A stretch of 62,468 nt of DNA from Gammaproteobacteria bacterium. Lineage in GTDB: Bacteria; Pseudomonadota; Gammaproteobacteria; Thiohalospirales; Thiohalospiraceae. The stretch spans positions 1 to 62,468 of the forward strand of contig WFVH01000039.1 in assembly GCA_015491735.1 (NCBI GenBank). The letters are read 5' to 3'. The notes beneath the pieces were generated by a model. The model was not told where the DNA came from. It made no database searches and was given only the letters and a program-made list of their open reading frames with translations. Shown here piece by piece: positions 9,624-17,934 of this stretch. Position 1 is the first letter of the stretch. Every line of letters begins with the position of its first letter. The position numbers and the translations under genes are program-made.

Positions 9624-10772
9624 ATGACCCGCGTTGCCGTCAATCCCGAACTGTTGAACTGGGCGCTTGTCCGCGCAGGCTTGCATGCGGATGGATTATT
9701 CAAACAGTTCCCCAAAATCAATGACTGGCTGCAAGGCGAAGTACAGCCCACCATGAAACAGTTGGAAGATTTTGCACGTAAGACACATACCGCCATTGGT
9801 TATTTCTTTCTGCCCGAGCCACCCGTGGAAACCTTGCCGATTCCAGATTTTCGTACGCTTGCCGACAGGCAACTGACGCAATCCAGTCCGGATCTGCTGG
9901 ATACGCTATATGCAATGCAACAGCGGCAAGCCTGGTTGCGGGAAGATCGCATTGGATGTGAGGCGGAGCCACTGGATTTTGTCGGTTGTGCAACCCAAAA
10001 CGACGAACCGGAAGCCGTGGGCAGGGAAATGCGGCGGCTTGCAGGTTTTGAAGAAGGTTGGACTTCCAGTGTCGCTAGTTGGTGGGATGCGGTCAGTGTC
10101 TTGCGTCGCGCCATGGAAATGCTTGGCATTATGACCGTGGTCAATGGCGTGGTGGGCAATAGCACGAACCGTGTTCTGAATGTGGAAGAATTCCGTGGTT
10201 TTGCCTTGAGTGATCCTTACGCGCCGCTGATTTTCGTTAATGGCGCCGATGCAAAATCCGCCCAGATGTTTACCCTTGCCCATGAACTGGCACATATCTG
10301 GTTGGGCGAGAGTGCACTGGATGATGTGGATCCGGCATCGAAGCTGACGCAGCAACTTGAAGTCTGGTGTAATCGTGCCGCAGCCGAATTTCTGGTTCCT
10401 GAAGTGGAGCTTAGAACCTACTGGCATGAAGTCAGGCATGACCCGGCGCCATTCGAGGCCATTGCCCGCCATTTCAAGGTCAGCCCCATTGTTGCAGGGC
10501 GGCGCGCCATGGATCTGCGTCTGGTGGATCGCGCTGTATTCTTTGATTTTTATCAGGCCTATATCAAGGCAGAACGAAAGCGGAAGAAAAAAGCATCCGG
10601 GGGTGATTTCTACAATAATCAAAACACCCGTGTAGGCGAATTGTTTGCCACACAGGTGATACGGGCGGCAATGGAAGGCCGCGTTGGTTTCAGGGAAGCA
10701 TACGACCTTACCGGGTTACATGGCGGGACTTTCCAGAAATATGCGCGGCGGCTGGGATTTGATTTGCCATGA
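9624..10772 (+). CDS. ImmA/IrrE-family metallopeptidase with N-terminal XRE-like domain
   Basis: 382-aa protein of the COG2856-type group. The N-terminal about 70 residues resemble an XRE-like helix-turn-helix region (NDWLQGEVQPTMKQLEDFARK). The central ImmA/IrrE peptidase domain has zinc motif HELAH in LAHELAHIWLG and the downstream ligand Glu in CNRAAAEFLVP. Such proteins cleave or sense repressors and antitoxins and often precede a PIN-domain (DUF4411) gene. Here the stop overlaps such a start by 4 nt, but the partner is truncated. Role in this operon: probable regulator or antitoxin of the PIN partner (inference). Confidence 0.85.
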   Translation: MTRVAVNPELLNWALVRAGLHADGLFKQFPKINDWLQGEVQPTMKQLEDFARKTHTAIGYFFLPEPPVETLPIPDFRTLADRQLTQSSPDLLDTLYAMQQRQAWLREDRIGCEAEPLDFVGCATQNDEPEAVGREMRRLAGFEEGWTSSVASWWDAVSVLRRAMEMLGIMTVVNGVVGNSTNRVLNVEEFRGFALSDPYAPLIFVNGADAKSAQMFTLAHELAHIWLGESALDDVDPASKLTQQLEVWCNRAAAEFLVPEVELRTYWHEVRHDPAPFEAIARHFKVSPIVAGRRAMDLRLVDRAVFFDFYQAYIKAERKRKKKASGGDFYNNQNTRVGELFATQVIRAAMEGRVGFREAYDLTGLHGGTFQKYARRLGFDLP

Positions 10773-10846
10773 TAGCCGTCCCATTCTATATCCTTGATGC
10801 AGACGTATTGATAACAGCAAAGGTAACTATTCAGCTGAGAAACTGA
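10769..10846 (+). pseudogene. DUF4411 PIN-domain toxin, truncated after 18 codons
   Basis: ATG 10769 overlaps the preceding TGA by 4 nt. The frame reads FYILDADVLITAK, the N-terminal beta-strand and first catalytic Asp of PIN/DUF4411 nucleases, then at 10823 runs into GTAACTATTCAGC and stops at 10846 (25 codons in total). The native coding sequence therefore ends at Lys18 and the nuclease is inactive. The junction coincides with the presumed left end of the IS66-like element. The identification rests on a short stretch plus the typical ImmA-DUF4411 gene order. Confidence 0.7.
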
Positions 10847-11829
10847 AAAAAGCGAAAAAAGTACTTGACAAGGTTTTATCATCATTTTCTCGATTTCATT
10901 GATGATGGAGCGAGCTTTGCTATAGTCTATCCCTGGCGCCACGGGAGGCCCGCCAAAGGCTTTCCTTGCGCCCCGTGATCACGGGGCCTGATTATATTTT
11001 TCAACACCTCAGATCGGCTCACAGGAAGCAAAATGCCGTCCTGAAAACCCGTGCGATAATGTCCGTATTCAAGGTTAGCCGAGTGCGGGCAATTGAAGAT
11101 GGAAAACATTGACGTTGATGCATCAATCAACGCTGTCAAAGACCTTCTCGAGAAAGAGAAAGACCTCTCTCCTGCGCTGCGCTCGGCACTGGAAGTCTTG
11201 CTCCTGCTGGTGGCCTTGTTGTTGAACCGCCTCACCCTCAACAGCAGGAACAGCAGCAAGCCACCCTCCCTGGACCCCAATCGGAAGAGGTCCTGCAAGA
11301 AGAAAGGTAACAGAAAGCCGGGCGGCCAGAAAGGCCATAACGGAACCACCCTGGAGCCGGTGGATGATCCGGATGAAGTGACTGAGATCTCGATTGACCG
11401 TCGCACCCTGCCCAGGGGGCCACGGTATCGGGAGGTGGGCCATGAAAGCCGCCAGGTCATCGATATTGATATCTCGCGGTTTGTCACCGAATACCGGGCT
11501 CAGGTTCTGGAAGACGAACAGGGCAACCGGTTTGTCGCCGCTTTTCCGGAAGGCGTCAACCGGCCGGTGCAGTATGGTCTCAACCTGAAGGCAAGCGCAG
11601 TCTATCTGTCGCAGTTCCAGCTGATGCCCTATGATCGGGTCCGGGATCACTTCCGGGATCAGCTGGATATTCCGCTCAGCGCGGGTTCAGTCTTCAACTT
11701 CAACAAGGAAGCCCATGACCGGCTGGAGCCTTTTGAGCGATGGGCAAAAACCGAGCTGGCCAAGTCCACGCTCATGCATGCCGATGAGACCGGCATCAAC
11801 ATTGGTGGCAAGCGCCATTGGCTACACTG
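10823..11829 (+). mobile_element. IS66-like element, left part only
   Basis: It begins with GTAACTATTCAGC at 10823, inside the PIN gene, and contains an IS66-type transposase from 11099. The right part is missing: the transposase frame is interrupted at about 11829 by the Y1-transposase element, and no IS66 sequence resumes after 12771. The same 13-bp terminus bounds the palindromic repeats at 29.7 and 62.3 kb. The left boundary is inferred from loss of the PIN frame, not from a target duplication. Confidence 0.65.
11099..11829 (+). pseudogene. IS66-family transposase, 3' truncated
   Basis: N-terminal about 243 residues of an IS66 transposase (TnpC type, normally about 450-520 aa). Seen are the leucine-rich helix, the NSRNSSKPPSLDP motif, the zinc-finger-adjacent basic stretch KPGGQKGHNG, and the first catalytic Asp region HADETGINIGGKRHW. 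The frame then enters the repeated left end of the Y1 element and continues as nonsense (HTHGVTHMGSG) to a stop at 11914. The second catalytic Asp and the Glu are absent, so it is inactive. Confidence 0.88.
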
Positions 11830-11830
11830 C

Positions 11831-12771
11831 ACACACATGGGGTCAGGTCTTGTGCACACACATGGGGTCACACACATGGGGTCAGGTCTTGTATTTTGCC
11901 TTTTGTTGCCGTAATCTTGGCACGTATGGTCAGACCCTTACGAATAGAGTTTGCGGGTGCGCTGTATCATGTCACATCACGAGGTGACAGACGGGAGGAT
12001 ATCTATCTGGATGATGAGGATCGGCAACGGTTTTTGGAGGTGCTGGAAGCCGTTTGCGAGCGATTCAACTGGGAGGTGCATGCCTACTGTCTGATGTCCA
12101 ATCATTATCATTTGCTTGTTGAAACGCTGGACGGAAATCTGTCCCGGGGCATGCGTCAGCTCAACGGGGTTTATACGCAGCGGTTCAACCGACGGCATAC
12201 AAAGGTGGGACATGTATTCCAGGGGAGGTACAAGGCAATTCTGGTGCAGAAGGAGAGTTACCTGCTGGAGCTGTCCCGATACATTGTCCTCAACCCGGTA
12301 AGGGCAGGCATGGTAAGAGCCGCAAAGGATTGGCGCTGGAGCAGCTACCGGGCTACGGCGGGTCTTGTGCCATCTGAGCGGTGGTTGACCATCCGTTGGC
12401 TGTTGGCTGGATTTTCCCGTCGCAAGATAGAGGCGCAGCAGACTTATCGCAGATTTATTGCCGAAGGCAAGGGTCAAGCGGGGCCGTGGCGGGAATTACG
12501 CAGCCAGATCTATCTGGGCGATGAGGGCTTTGTTGAAGAGATGCAACGCAAGATTTCACCTGATACAACATTAAGCGAGGTGCCAGCATCTCAACGAAGG
12601 CAGGTGGCGAAGCCGCTGGCGTATTATCAAGAGCAGTACGGCGATAGAAACACGGCAATTATCGAGGCATACGAAAGTGGGGCCTATACCATGAAGGAAA
12701 TCGGAGACCACTTCCGGCTGCACTATTCGCGTGTTAGCCGGATAGTGAATGCAAAAGACAAGACCTGACCC
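11831..12771 (+). mobile_element. REP-associated (RAYT/Y1) transposase element
   Basis: The left end contains GGGGTCAGGTCTTGTATTTTGC (11878-11899), matched in inverse orientation by GCAAAAGACAAGACCTGACC (12751-12770). The left terminus is iterated: CACACATGGGGTCA occurs three times between 11830 and 11884, two of them followed by GGTCTTGT. It lies inside the IS66 transposase. The transposase stop codon is within the right repeat. Confidence 0.75.
11926..12768 (+). CDS. REP-associated tyrosine (Y1) transposase with C-terminal HTH
   Basis: About 280-aa single-stranded-DNA transposase of the IS200/IS605-like RAYT group. The HUH motif lies in LMSNHYHLLVE, and the catalytic Tyr is expected in the ELSRYIVLNPVRAG helix. 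The N-terminal MVRPLRIEFAGALYHVTSRGD is typical, so ATG 11926 is chosen although the frame is open earlier. The C-terminal 45 residues form a helix-turn-helix (AYTMKEIGDHFRLHYSRVSRI), as in longer RAYT subgroups. RAYTs mobilise or maintain REP sequences and are usually domesticated. This copy looks intact and is bounded by matching inverted ends. Confidence 0.9.
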   Translation: MVRPLRIEFAGALYHVTSRGDRREDIYLDDEDRQRFLEVLEAVCERFNWEVHAYCLMSNHYHLLVETLDGNLSRGMRQLNGVYTQRFNRRHTKVGHVFQGRYKAILVQKESYLLELSRYIVLNPVRAGMVRAAKDWRWSSYRATAGLVPSERWLTIRWLLAGFSRRKIEAQQTYRRFIAEGKGQAGPWRELRSQIYLGDEGFVEEMQRKISPDTTLSEVPASQRRQVAKPLAYYQEQYGDRNTAIIEAYESGAYTMKEIGDHFRLHYSRVSRIVNAKDKT

Positions 12772-12797
12772 TATGACCTCAGTTTTACTCACCTCCC

Positions 12798-15266
12798 ATG
12801 TTTATGACTCAGTACCGGTATCGACTGCGTGCGACCACTCTATCTGTGCTCAGCATGCTTCCGCTATCGGCCTGCCTCGATAACGGAGGGCCAGACTGGG
12901 TTATTCCCGGCCACACCGTCAGCACAAATGCCGGGGCAGGAGGAGGCATCAGTCCGGCAACTGCAGCTGTCGAACATGGAAGCCGCATCAGTTTCAACAT
13001 AACCCCGGACGAGGGCTACAGCATCACCCAGGTGACCGGATGCGGCGGTTTATTATCGGGAACCACCTATACCAGCGGCGCTATCGTCACTGACTGCACA
13101 GTCAACGCAAACTTCAGCATCAGCAGCCACACAATTACTGCCAAAGTTGGGGTTGGTGGCAACGTCAGTCCACCAAGTACCACCATCAACCACGGCAACA
13201 GCACCAGCTTCATTGTGACCCCTGATACCGGCTATGACATCGACCGCGTGAAGGGCTGCAACGGCTTATTGTCAGGCACCACCTACACCACCGGGCCCGT
13301 TACCGAGGAGTGCACAATCACCGCCAACTTCGTCATCAAAAACCATACCGTCACCGCCAGCGCTGGAACCGGTGGCAGCATCACCCCAACCAGCATCTCT
13401 GTCGCGTACGGCGGTACCCTCAGCTTCACTCTGAATCCAGACAGCGGCTACAACATCAACAACGTCACCGGCTGCAACGGCTCATTGTCAGGTACAACCT
13501 ACACCACAGCAGTTATCACCAGCGACTGCGCAATAAGCACAACCTTCATCCGAAAGCCGCCGGCAACAGCCGCAACGCTTTCCCTGACATTTATCCCGAC
13601 AAAAAACTTCCGTTTCAGCTGGACGGATGTGGCCGATGCCACCCACTATCGACTGCTGGAAAATCCGGACGGCAGCTCCGGCTACGCCCAGGTTGGCGGT
13701 GATATTCCCGCTGGAATCCAGAACATCAACCATTACGCACCGCTGCATGCCCGCATCAACGGCCAATACATTCTGCAAAGCTGCAATGATGGGGGATGCA
13801 CCGATTCACCCATCCTATCAGTCAGCGGCACCCTGACCGAGAGTATCGGTTATTTCAAGGCCAGCAACACCGGAGCAAGCGATCAGTTTGGCTATGCCGT
13901 CGCCCTGAGCGGAGATGGCGACACCCTGGCTGTCGGAGCCCCCGCCGAAGACAGCAACACAACCGGCGTCAATAATGGCAGCAACAACTCTGCAGCAAAT
14001 TCGGGAGCGGTATACATCTTTGCGCGCAGTAGCAACAGCTGGAGCCAGCAGGCCTTCATCAAGGCCAGCAATACCGGCGCGGGAGACCGGTTCGGTTATG
14101 CCGTTGATCTGAGCGACGATGGCAATATTCTGGCAGTAGGGGCCTACAGGGAAGACAGCAACACCAGTGGCATCAACGGGGTGGAGACAAACAACTCAGC
14201 CACCGATTCCGGAGCTGTATATCTGTTCACCCGCAACGACAGCGGCTGGACCCAACAGACCTATGTCAAGGCCAGCAACACCGGTGCGAATGACAATTTT
14301 GGCTACACCGTCGTACTGAGCGGCGACGGCCACACCCTTGCGGTAGGAGCACCAGCAGAGGACAGCGCCACTACCGGTGTCAATGGTGATGAAAACAACG
14401 ATTCGGCTGCCGATTCCGGAGCGGTATATCTGTTCACCTACAGTGGCGGCAACTGGAGTCAGCAGGCTTATATCAAGGCAAACAATAGCGGAGCAGGAGA
14501 CCAGTTTGGCTCTGCGATCGATCTGAGTAAGGACGGCAACACCCTGGCGGCAGGTGCCCTTGAGGAAGACAGCAACGCTACCGGGATCAATGGTGACGAG
14601 AACAACAATTCAAGATCAAACTCCGGGGCCGTTTATCTATTTACCCGCAGCGGAAACAGCTGGAACCAACAGACCTATGTAAAAGCGAACAACGCAGGGG
14701 CCGGAGATGGATTCGGCCATGCCGTTGCCCTGAGCGGAGACGGCCGCACCCTGGCGGTAGGCGCCTGGGGAGAAAACAGCGCAGCCTATGGCATCAACGG
14801 CGACGGGAGCAACAATTCAGCAGCCGATAGCGGTGCCGTATATCTGTTTACCGGCAACAGCAGCAACTGGCAGCAACAGGCCTACCTCAAAGCGGGCAAC
14901 AGCAATGCAGGTGACCGCTTCGGCTGGAGCATCAGCCTGAGCAGCAACGGGGACACCCTTGCGGTGGGGGCTCGCCTGGAGGACAGCAACGCCACCGGCA
15001 TCAACGGTGACGAGGCAGACAACTCGATGAGCGGTGCCGGCGCAGCTTTTCTGTTCACCCGCCGCAACGGCGGCTGGAACCAACAGAGCTATATCAAGGC
15101 CAGCAACACCGGGACAGGAGACCAGTTTGGCCGGGCCATCTCCCTCAGTGATAACGCTGACACACTGGCAGTGACGGGATACAGGGAAGACAGCAACGCC
15201 ACCGGCGTTAACGGTGACGCAGCCAATGACGCAAGATCAAACTCCGGTGCAGTATATCTGTATTAG
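12798..15266 (+). CDS. Lipoprotein with three InlB-type repeats and seven FG-GAP repeats
   Basis: 822-aa predicted surface lipoprotein. The signal peptide has lipobox LSAC (Cys about 26). Three divergent InlB_B repeats follow (about 40-250), each with GGxISP...Y-G...F-TPD-GY and two Cys (CGGLLSGTTY...C) likely forming a disulfide. A fibronectin-like segment (about 255-345) precedes seven tandem units of about 69 aa (207 bp) with QFGYAVALSGDGDTLAVGA, the FG-GAP/integrin-alpha beta-propeller motif. Seven blades would close one propeller. No catalytic motif is seen, so adhesion or binding is only inferred from the architecture. It starts 27 nt after the Y1 element, with no good ribosome site; it may have been captured with the island. 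Confidence 0.85.
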   Translation: MFMTQYRYRLRATTLSVLSMLPLSACLDNGGPDWVIPGHTVSTNAGAGGGISPATAAVEHGSRISFNITPDEGYSITQVTGCGGLLSGTTYTSGAIVTDCTVNANFSISSHTITAKVGVGGNVSPPSTTINHGNSTSFIVTPDTGYDIDRVKGCNGLLSGTTYTTGPVTEECTITANFVIKNHTVTASAGTGGSITPTSISVAYGGTLSFTLNPDSGYNINNVTGCNGSLSGTTYTTAVITSDCAISTTFIRKPPATAATLSLTFIPTKNFRFSWTDVADATHYRLLENPDGSSGYAQVGGDIPAGIQNINHYAPLHARINGQYILQSCNDGGCTDSPILSVSGTLTESIGYFKASNTGASDQFGYAVALSGDGDTLAVGAPAEDSNTTGVNNGSNNSAANSGAVYIFARSSNSWSQQAFIKASNTGAGDRFGYAVDLSDDGNILAVGAYREDSNTSGINGVETNNSATDSGAVYLFTRNDSGWTQQTYVKASNTGANDNFGYTVVLSGDGHTLAVGAPAEDSATTGVNGDENNDSAADSGAVYLFTYSGGNWSQQAYIKANNSGAGDQFGSAIDLSKDGNTLAAGALEEDSNATGINGDENNNSRSNSGAVYLFTRSGNSWNQQTYVKANNAGAGDGFGHAVALSGDGRTLAVGAWGENSAAYGINGDGSNNSAADSGAVYLFTGNSSNWQQQAYLKAGNSNAGDRFGWSISLSSNGDTLAVGARLEDSNATGINGDEADNSMSGAGAAFLFTRRNGGWNQQSYIKASNTGTGDQFGRAISLSDNADTLAVTGYREDSNATGVNGDAANDARSNSGAVYLY
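13850..15250 (+). repeat. Seven 207-bp tandem coding repeats
   Basis: Units begin near AAGGCCAGCAACACCGG at about 13857, 14061, 14268, 14475, 14681, 14889 and 15097, all spaced close to 207 bp (69 codons). Each encodes one FG-GAP blade. DNA identity between units is high enough to allow recombination-driven change in blade number. Confidence 0.85.
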
Positions 15267-15280
15267 ACTGTAGTAGAGCC

Positions 15281-15398
15281 TGTTGACGTTTCGTTCTAAG
15301 GTATTGAAATAAAAAAGCAAACTCGTATTATTTGTTTTGCCAAAAACAACAATAGAGTTTGCTTTTTTATTTCAATACCTTAGAACGAAACGTCAACA
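15281..15398. repeat. Perfect 44-bp inverted-repeat hairpin element (MITE-like)
   Basis: The arm at 15281-15324 (beginning TGTTGACGTTTCG, ending AGCAAACTC) is repeated perfectly in inverse orientation at 15355-15398, leaving a 30-nt loop. It is preceded by GAGCC, so the outer end reads GAGCCTGTTGACG; the other end reads GGGTCTGTTGACG. It lies 15 bp after the FG-GAP lipoprotein stop. It contains no gene. The stretch from here to 15603 otherwise holds only the leader of the aldolase/phosphatase gene. Confidence 0.9.
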
Positions 15399-15588
15399 GA
15401 CCCTAGCTTCCGTCTCAATATATTTCTATCGGATCTTCCGGATGGTGACTTGAAACCGGCCATCAGACATCCCGAAAATGAGACATCCGATGCCCATGGC
15501 TACCTTGAGTTGAAGCGGATGGATCCCCATCTATAAGAAGTACTGCTCCACAGCGGCGGCAAACTACTCTTCCTGTTACGCCATCCAC

Positions 15589-15603
15589 GGCAAGGAGGTC
15601 CAC
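15589..15603 (+). promoter_or_regulatory. Strong ribosome binding site for aldolase/phosphatase
   Basis: AAGGAGGT lies 6 nt before ATG 15604, a near-perfect anti-Shine-Dalgarno match. It fixes the start and suggests high expression. Confidence 0.8.
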
Positions 15604-16704
15604 ATGAAAATCACCCTGAGTGTCATCAAGGCCGATATCGGCTCCATCGGCGGACATATCTGCCCGTCGCAAGAACTGGTGAAAACGGTAGGCGGCCACA
15701 TCGAGAAAGCTGCGGGAGGCTTGATCATCGATCACTATCTGAGCTTCACTGGTGACGATATTGCCATTCTCATGACTCACACCCACGGCTCAGGGCATGA
15801 CGAGATCCACAAGCTGGCCTGGGATGCCTTCCAGGCCGGAACCGAGGCCGCCCGTGCGCAGGGGCTATACGGCGCGGGGCAGGATCTGCTCAAGGAATCC
15901 TTTTCGGGCAACGTGAAGGGGATGGGTCCAGCGGTGGCGGAGCTGGAGTTCGAGGAGCGGCCCAACGAGCCCTTCCTGTTCTTCGCAGCCGACAAAACCG
16001 ACCCCGGAGCCTACAACCTGCCCCTCTACCTGGCATTTGCCGATCCCATGAATACACCGGGGTTGATCCTCGCGCCAGGAATGTCCAGGGGTTTCCGTTT
16101 TGTGGTCATGGATGTCAGCCACACCGAGGGGGATCGGATTATCGAGCTGAACACCCCCGAGGATCTCTACGACCTGGCCGCCCTGCTGCGGGATCCGGAG
16201 CGCTACGTGGTCGAGTCGGTCTGGTCCCGGGACACCGGCGATCAGGCGGTCGTTGCCTCCACCTCGCGGCTGCACAACATCGCGGGCAAATACACCGGCA
16301 AGGATGACCCGGTGATGCTGGTGCGGGTGCAGAAGATGTTTCCCGCCACCGGGGAGATTCTGGCCCCCTACGCCATCGGCCATTTCGTCGCCGGCGGCAT
16401 GCGCGGCTCGCACCAGATGCCGCTGATGCCGGTGGGGCTGAACTCCGGGATAAGCTATTTCGACGGCCCGCCGGTGGTCAGCTGTGCGGCATTTGCCATG
16501 CACGATGGTCGCATCACCGAGGCGGTGGACGCCTTCGCCCACCCATTCTGGGACAAGGTGCGCGACCGGGTCTCCGACAAGGCGATAGAGATGCGCCGCC
16601 AGGGGTTCGTTGGCACCGCCATGCTGCCCATGTCGGAGCTGGAGTACACCGGCATTATGGAGAAGCTGGACACCCTGCAGCCCCGCTTCTCGGTTCGCAG
16701 ATAG
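15604..16704 (+). CDS. Fructose-1,6-bisphosphate aldolase/phosphatase (archaeal type, class V)
   Basis: Bifunctional Mg-dependent gluconeogenic enzyme: it condenses dihydroxyacetone phosphate and glyceraldehyde 3-phosphate, then dephosphorylates the product to fructose 6-phosphate. It is 366 aa, the family length. Key residues are all visible: Asp11 and His18 (KADIGSIGGH), Asp51/Asp52 (TGDDIAILMTH), Asp130 and Lys131 (AADKTDPGAY), and Tyr230/Lys233/Asp234/Asp235 (AGKYTGKDDP), where the Lys forms the Schiff base. The family is typical of Archaea and deep-branching or thermophilic bacteria, and uncommon in Gammaproteobacteria. It stands alone; pgi is 4 kb downstream on the other strand. A unidirectional, gluconeogenic role fits an autotroph. 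Confidence 0.93.
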   Translation: MKITLSVIKADIGSIGGHICPSQELVKTVGGHIEKAAGGLIIDHYLSFTGDDIAILMTHTHGSGHDEIHKLAWDAFQAGTEAARAQGLYGAGQDLLKESFSGNVKGMGPAVAELEFEERPNEPFLFFAADKTDPGAYNLPLYLAFADPMNTPGLILAPGMSRGFRFVVMDVSHTEGDRIIELNTPEDLYDLAALLRDPERYVVESVWSRDTGDQAVVASTSRLHNIAGKYTGKDDPVMLVRVQKMFPATGEILAPYAIGHFVAGGMRGSHQMPLMPVGLNSGISYFDGPPVVSCAAFAMHDGRITEAVDAFAHPFWDKVRDRVSDKAIEMRRQGFVGTAMLPMSELEYTGIMEKLDTLQPRFSVRR

Positions 16705-16784
16705 CGGACGCTGGCCCGAATGGAACTGCTCAAACGTAACCAACTGATCCAATAAGCAAAAAGGCTGCCCAGAATGGTAACAAA

Positions 16785-17099
16785 ATGGTAATGGCAAACC
16801 ACCACTTACCAGCAAAGGGCAGCCTCACCGAGTCGGACCTGTCGTGCGGCAGCACATCAGCAAAAACGCTCTCGTCAGCACGTTACGAACAGCGATTCCT
16901 TCAGCTTTTTCAATCTTATAACCAGCCCCGATTTGTCGGGTCAGATCAAATCACTGCTACCAAGAGGCATCGAGAACGACTGGTTCCACCGGCAGAGAGC
17001 TTGTCAATGTTTCTGGCGCAGACCTTGAGCGCAGTTTGTTCATGCCAACAAACAGTGAATGAGGCGGCTCTCAAACGCAAGATAAATGCCTGTCTGTAA
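16785..17099 (+). pseudogene. IS4-family transposase N-terminal remnant
   Basis: 104-codon frame. Its second half (PPAESLSMFLAQTLSA, CQQTVNEAALKR) resembles the N-terminal domain of IS4-type transposases, which continue with a C-S-T-x-T-G-x-Y-x-x-A-R-Q-R motif; here the frame stops before that. No catalytic DDE residues remain. The rest of the 490-bp gap between the aldolase/phosphatase and TetR genes shows no gene. Identification is by remembered family pattern. Confidence 0.55.
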
Positions 17100-17195
17100 T
17101 GCAAAAGCATAATAAGGCCCCAGCATGAAAAAAAATATCCTCGTACAAAAGAATATAAAAGCGGGGGGCGTGCATCTGATGTTTGTAAAGCGCGC

Positions 17196-17879
17196 TTACT
17201 GTACATATGCCAACAGCATACGCAATAACTCATCCACAAACTTAGGATGTTTTAGCAGTTCAGGTTCATTATCTACTGCAGCATGAGTAACACTAATTAC
17301 AAGTTGATAGCTAATGCGTGCGGCGAGTGGAATATCGAGACCAGGTCGAAGGCTATCTTTATGGGCATAAAAAAATTGTTCGAGCATTTTGCGCACTGAA
17401 TGTGAGCTATTATCATCCTCACTTAAATTCAAACTGGGGGCTTGAGTACTAATAACTCGGTGTAATTCGGGGTCAATTTGGTGCACCTTGATTGTAGACT
17501 CTAATAGTAAACGACTTGCTGCTTCAAAGGATAAGCCCTCTATCTGCTGATAGGCCTTGTTCATTTCATCCCGCGCCTTTTTAAAGTGTTGTCGGTGTAG
17601 CTCAGCGATTATGGCTTCTTTATTGGGGAAATATTGATAAAGAGATCCGATACTGATGCCTGCTTTGGTGGCAACATAATTAGTGTTTAATTGGCTATAT
17701 CCTTCTTCTCGTAGAATATGAGCAGCAGATTCCAAAATGATATTCATGGTAAAGCGTGCGCGCTCTTGAAGGGGTGTTTTTCTGGGATTAATAGATAATT
17801 TTTTGATAACGATAACTCCAATACCAAAGCGAGTAGAAAGTGAGTGATTGCTCGCGTAACATATTAGCATATAAAGCAT
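17196..17879 (-). CDS. TetR-family transcriptional regulator
   Basis: 227-aa repressor-type protein. The TetR_N helix-turn-helix is at about residues 43-90 (ILESAAHILREEGYSQLNTNYVATKAGISIGSLYQYFPNKEAI), a clear match including the G-S-L-Y-x-Y-F recognition helix. The C-terminal ligand domain is generic. The true start may be internal: the first about 30 residues are not typical, but no better ATG with a ribosome site is seen. It is divergent from the DUF2269 gene 56 bp away, so it may control that gene. It lies in an AT-rich patch unlike its surroundings. Confidence 0.9.
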   Translation of the reverse strand: MLYMLICYASNHSLSTRFGIGVIVIKKLSINPRKTPLQERARFTMNIILESAAHILREEGYSQLNTNYVATKAGISIGSLYQYFPNKEAIIAELHRQHFKKARDEMNKAYQQIEGLSFEAASRLLLESTIKVHQIDPELHRVISTQAPSLNLSEDDNSSHSVRKMLEQFFYAHKDSLRPGLDIPLAARISYQLVISVTHAAVDNEPELLKHPKFVDELLRMLLAYVQ

Positions 17880-17934
17880 ACAGTATTTGCATTGTTAATA
17901 AATTATTGAAACCAAAGAACGCAGGTGAAAAAAA

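Noticed and set aside
11831-11884. CRISPR-like short repeats
   Set aside because: Only three irregular units without spacers of constant size; they are copies of the Y1 element terminus.
11818-11925. N-terminal extension of the Y1 transposase
   Set aside because: It would translate the iterated element end; the family starts at MVRPLRIEF (11926).
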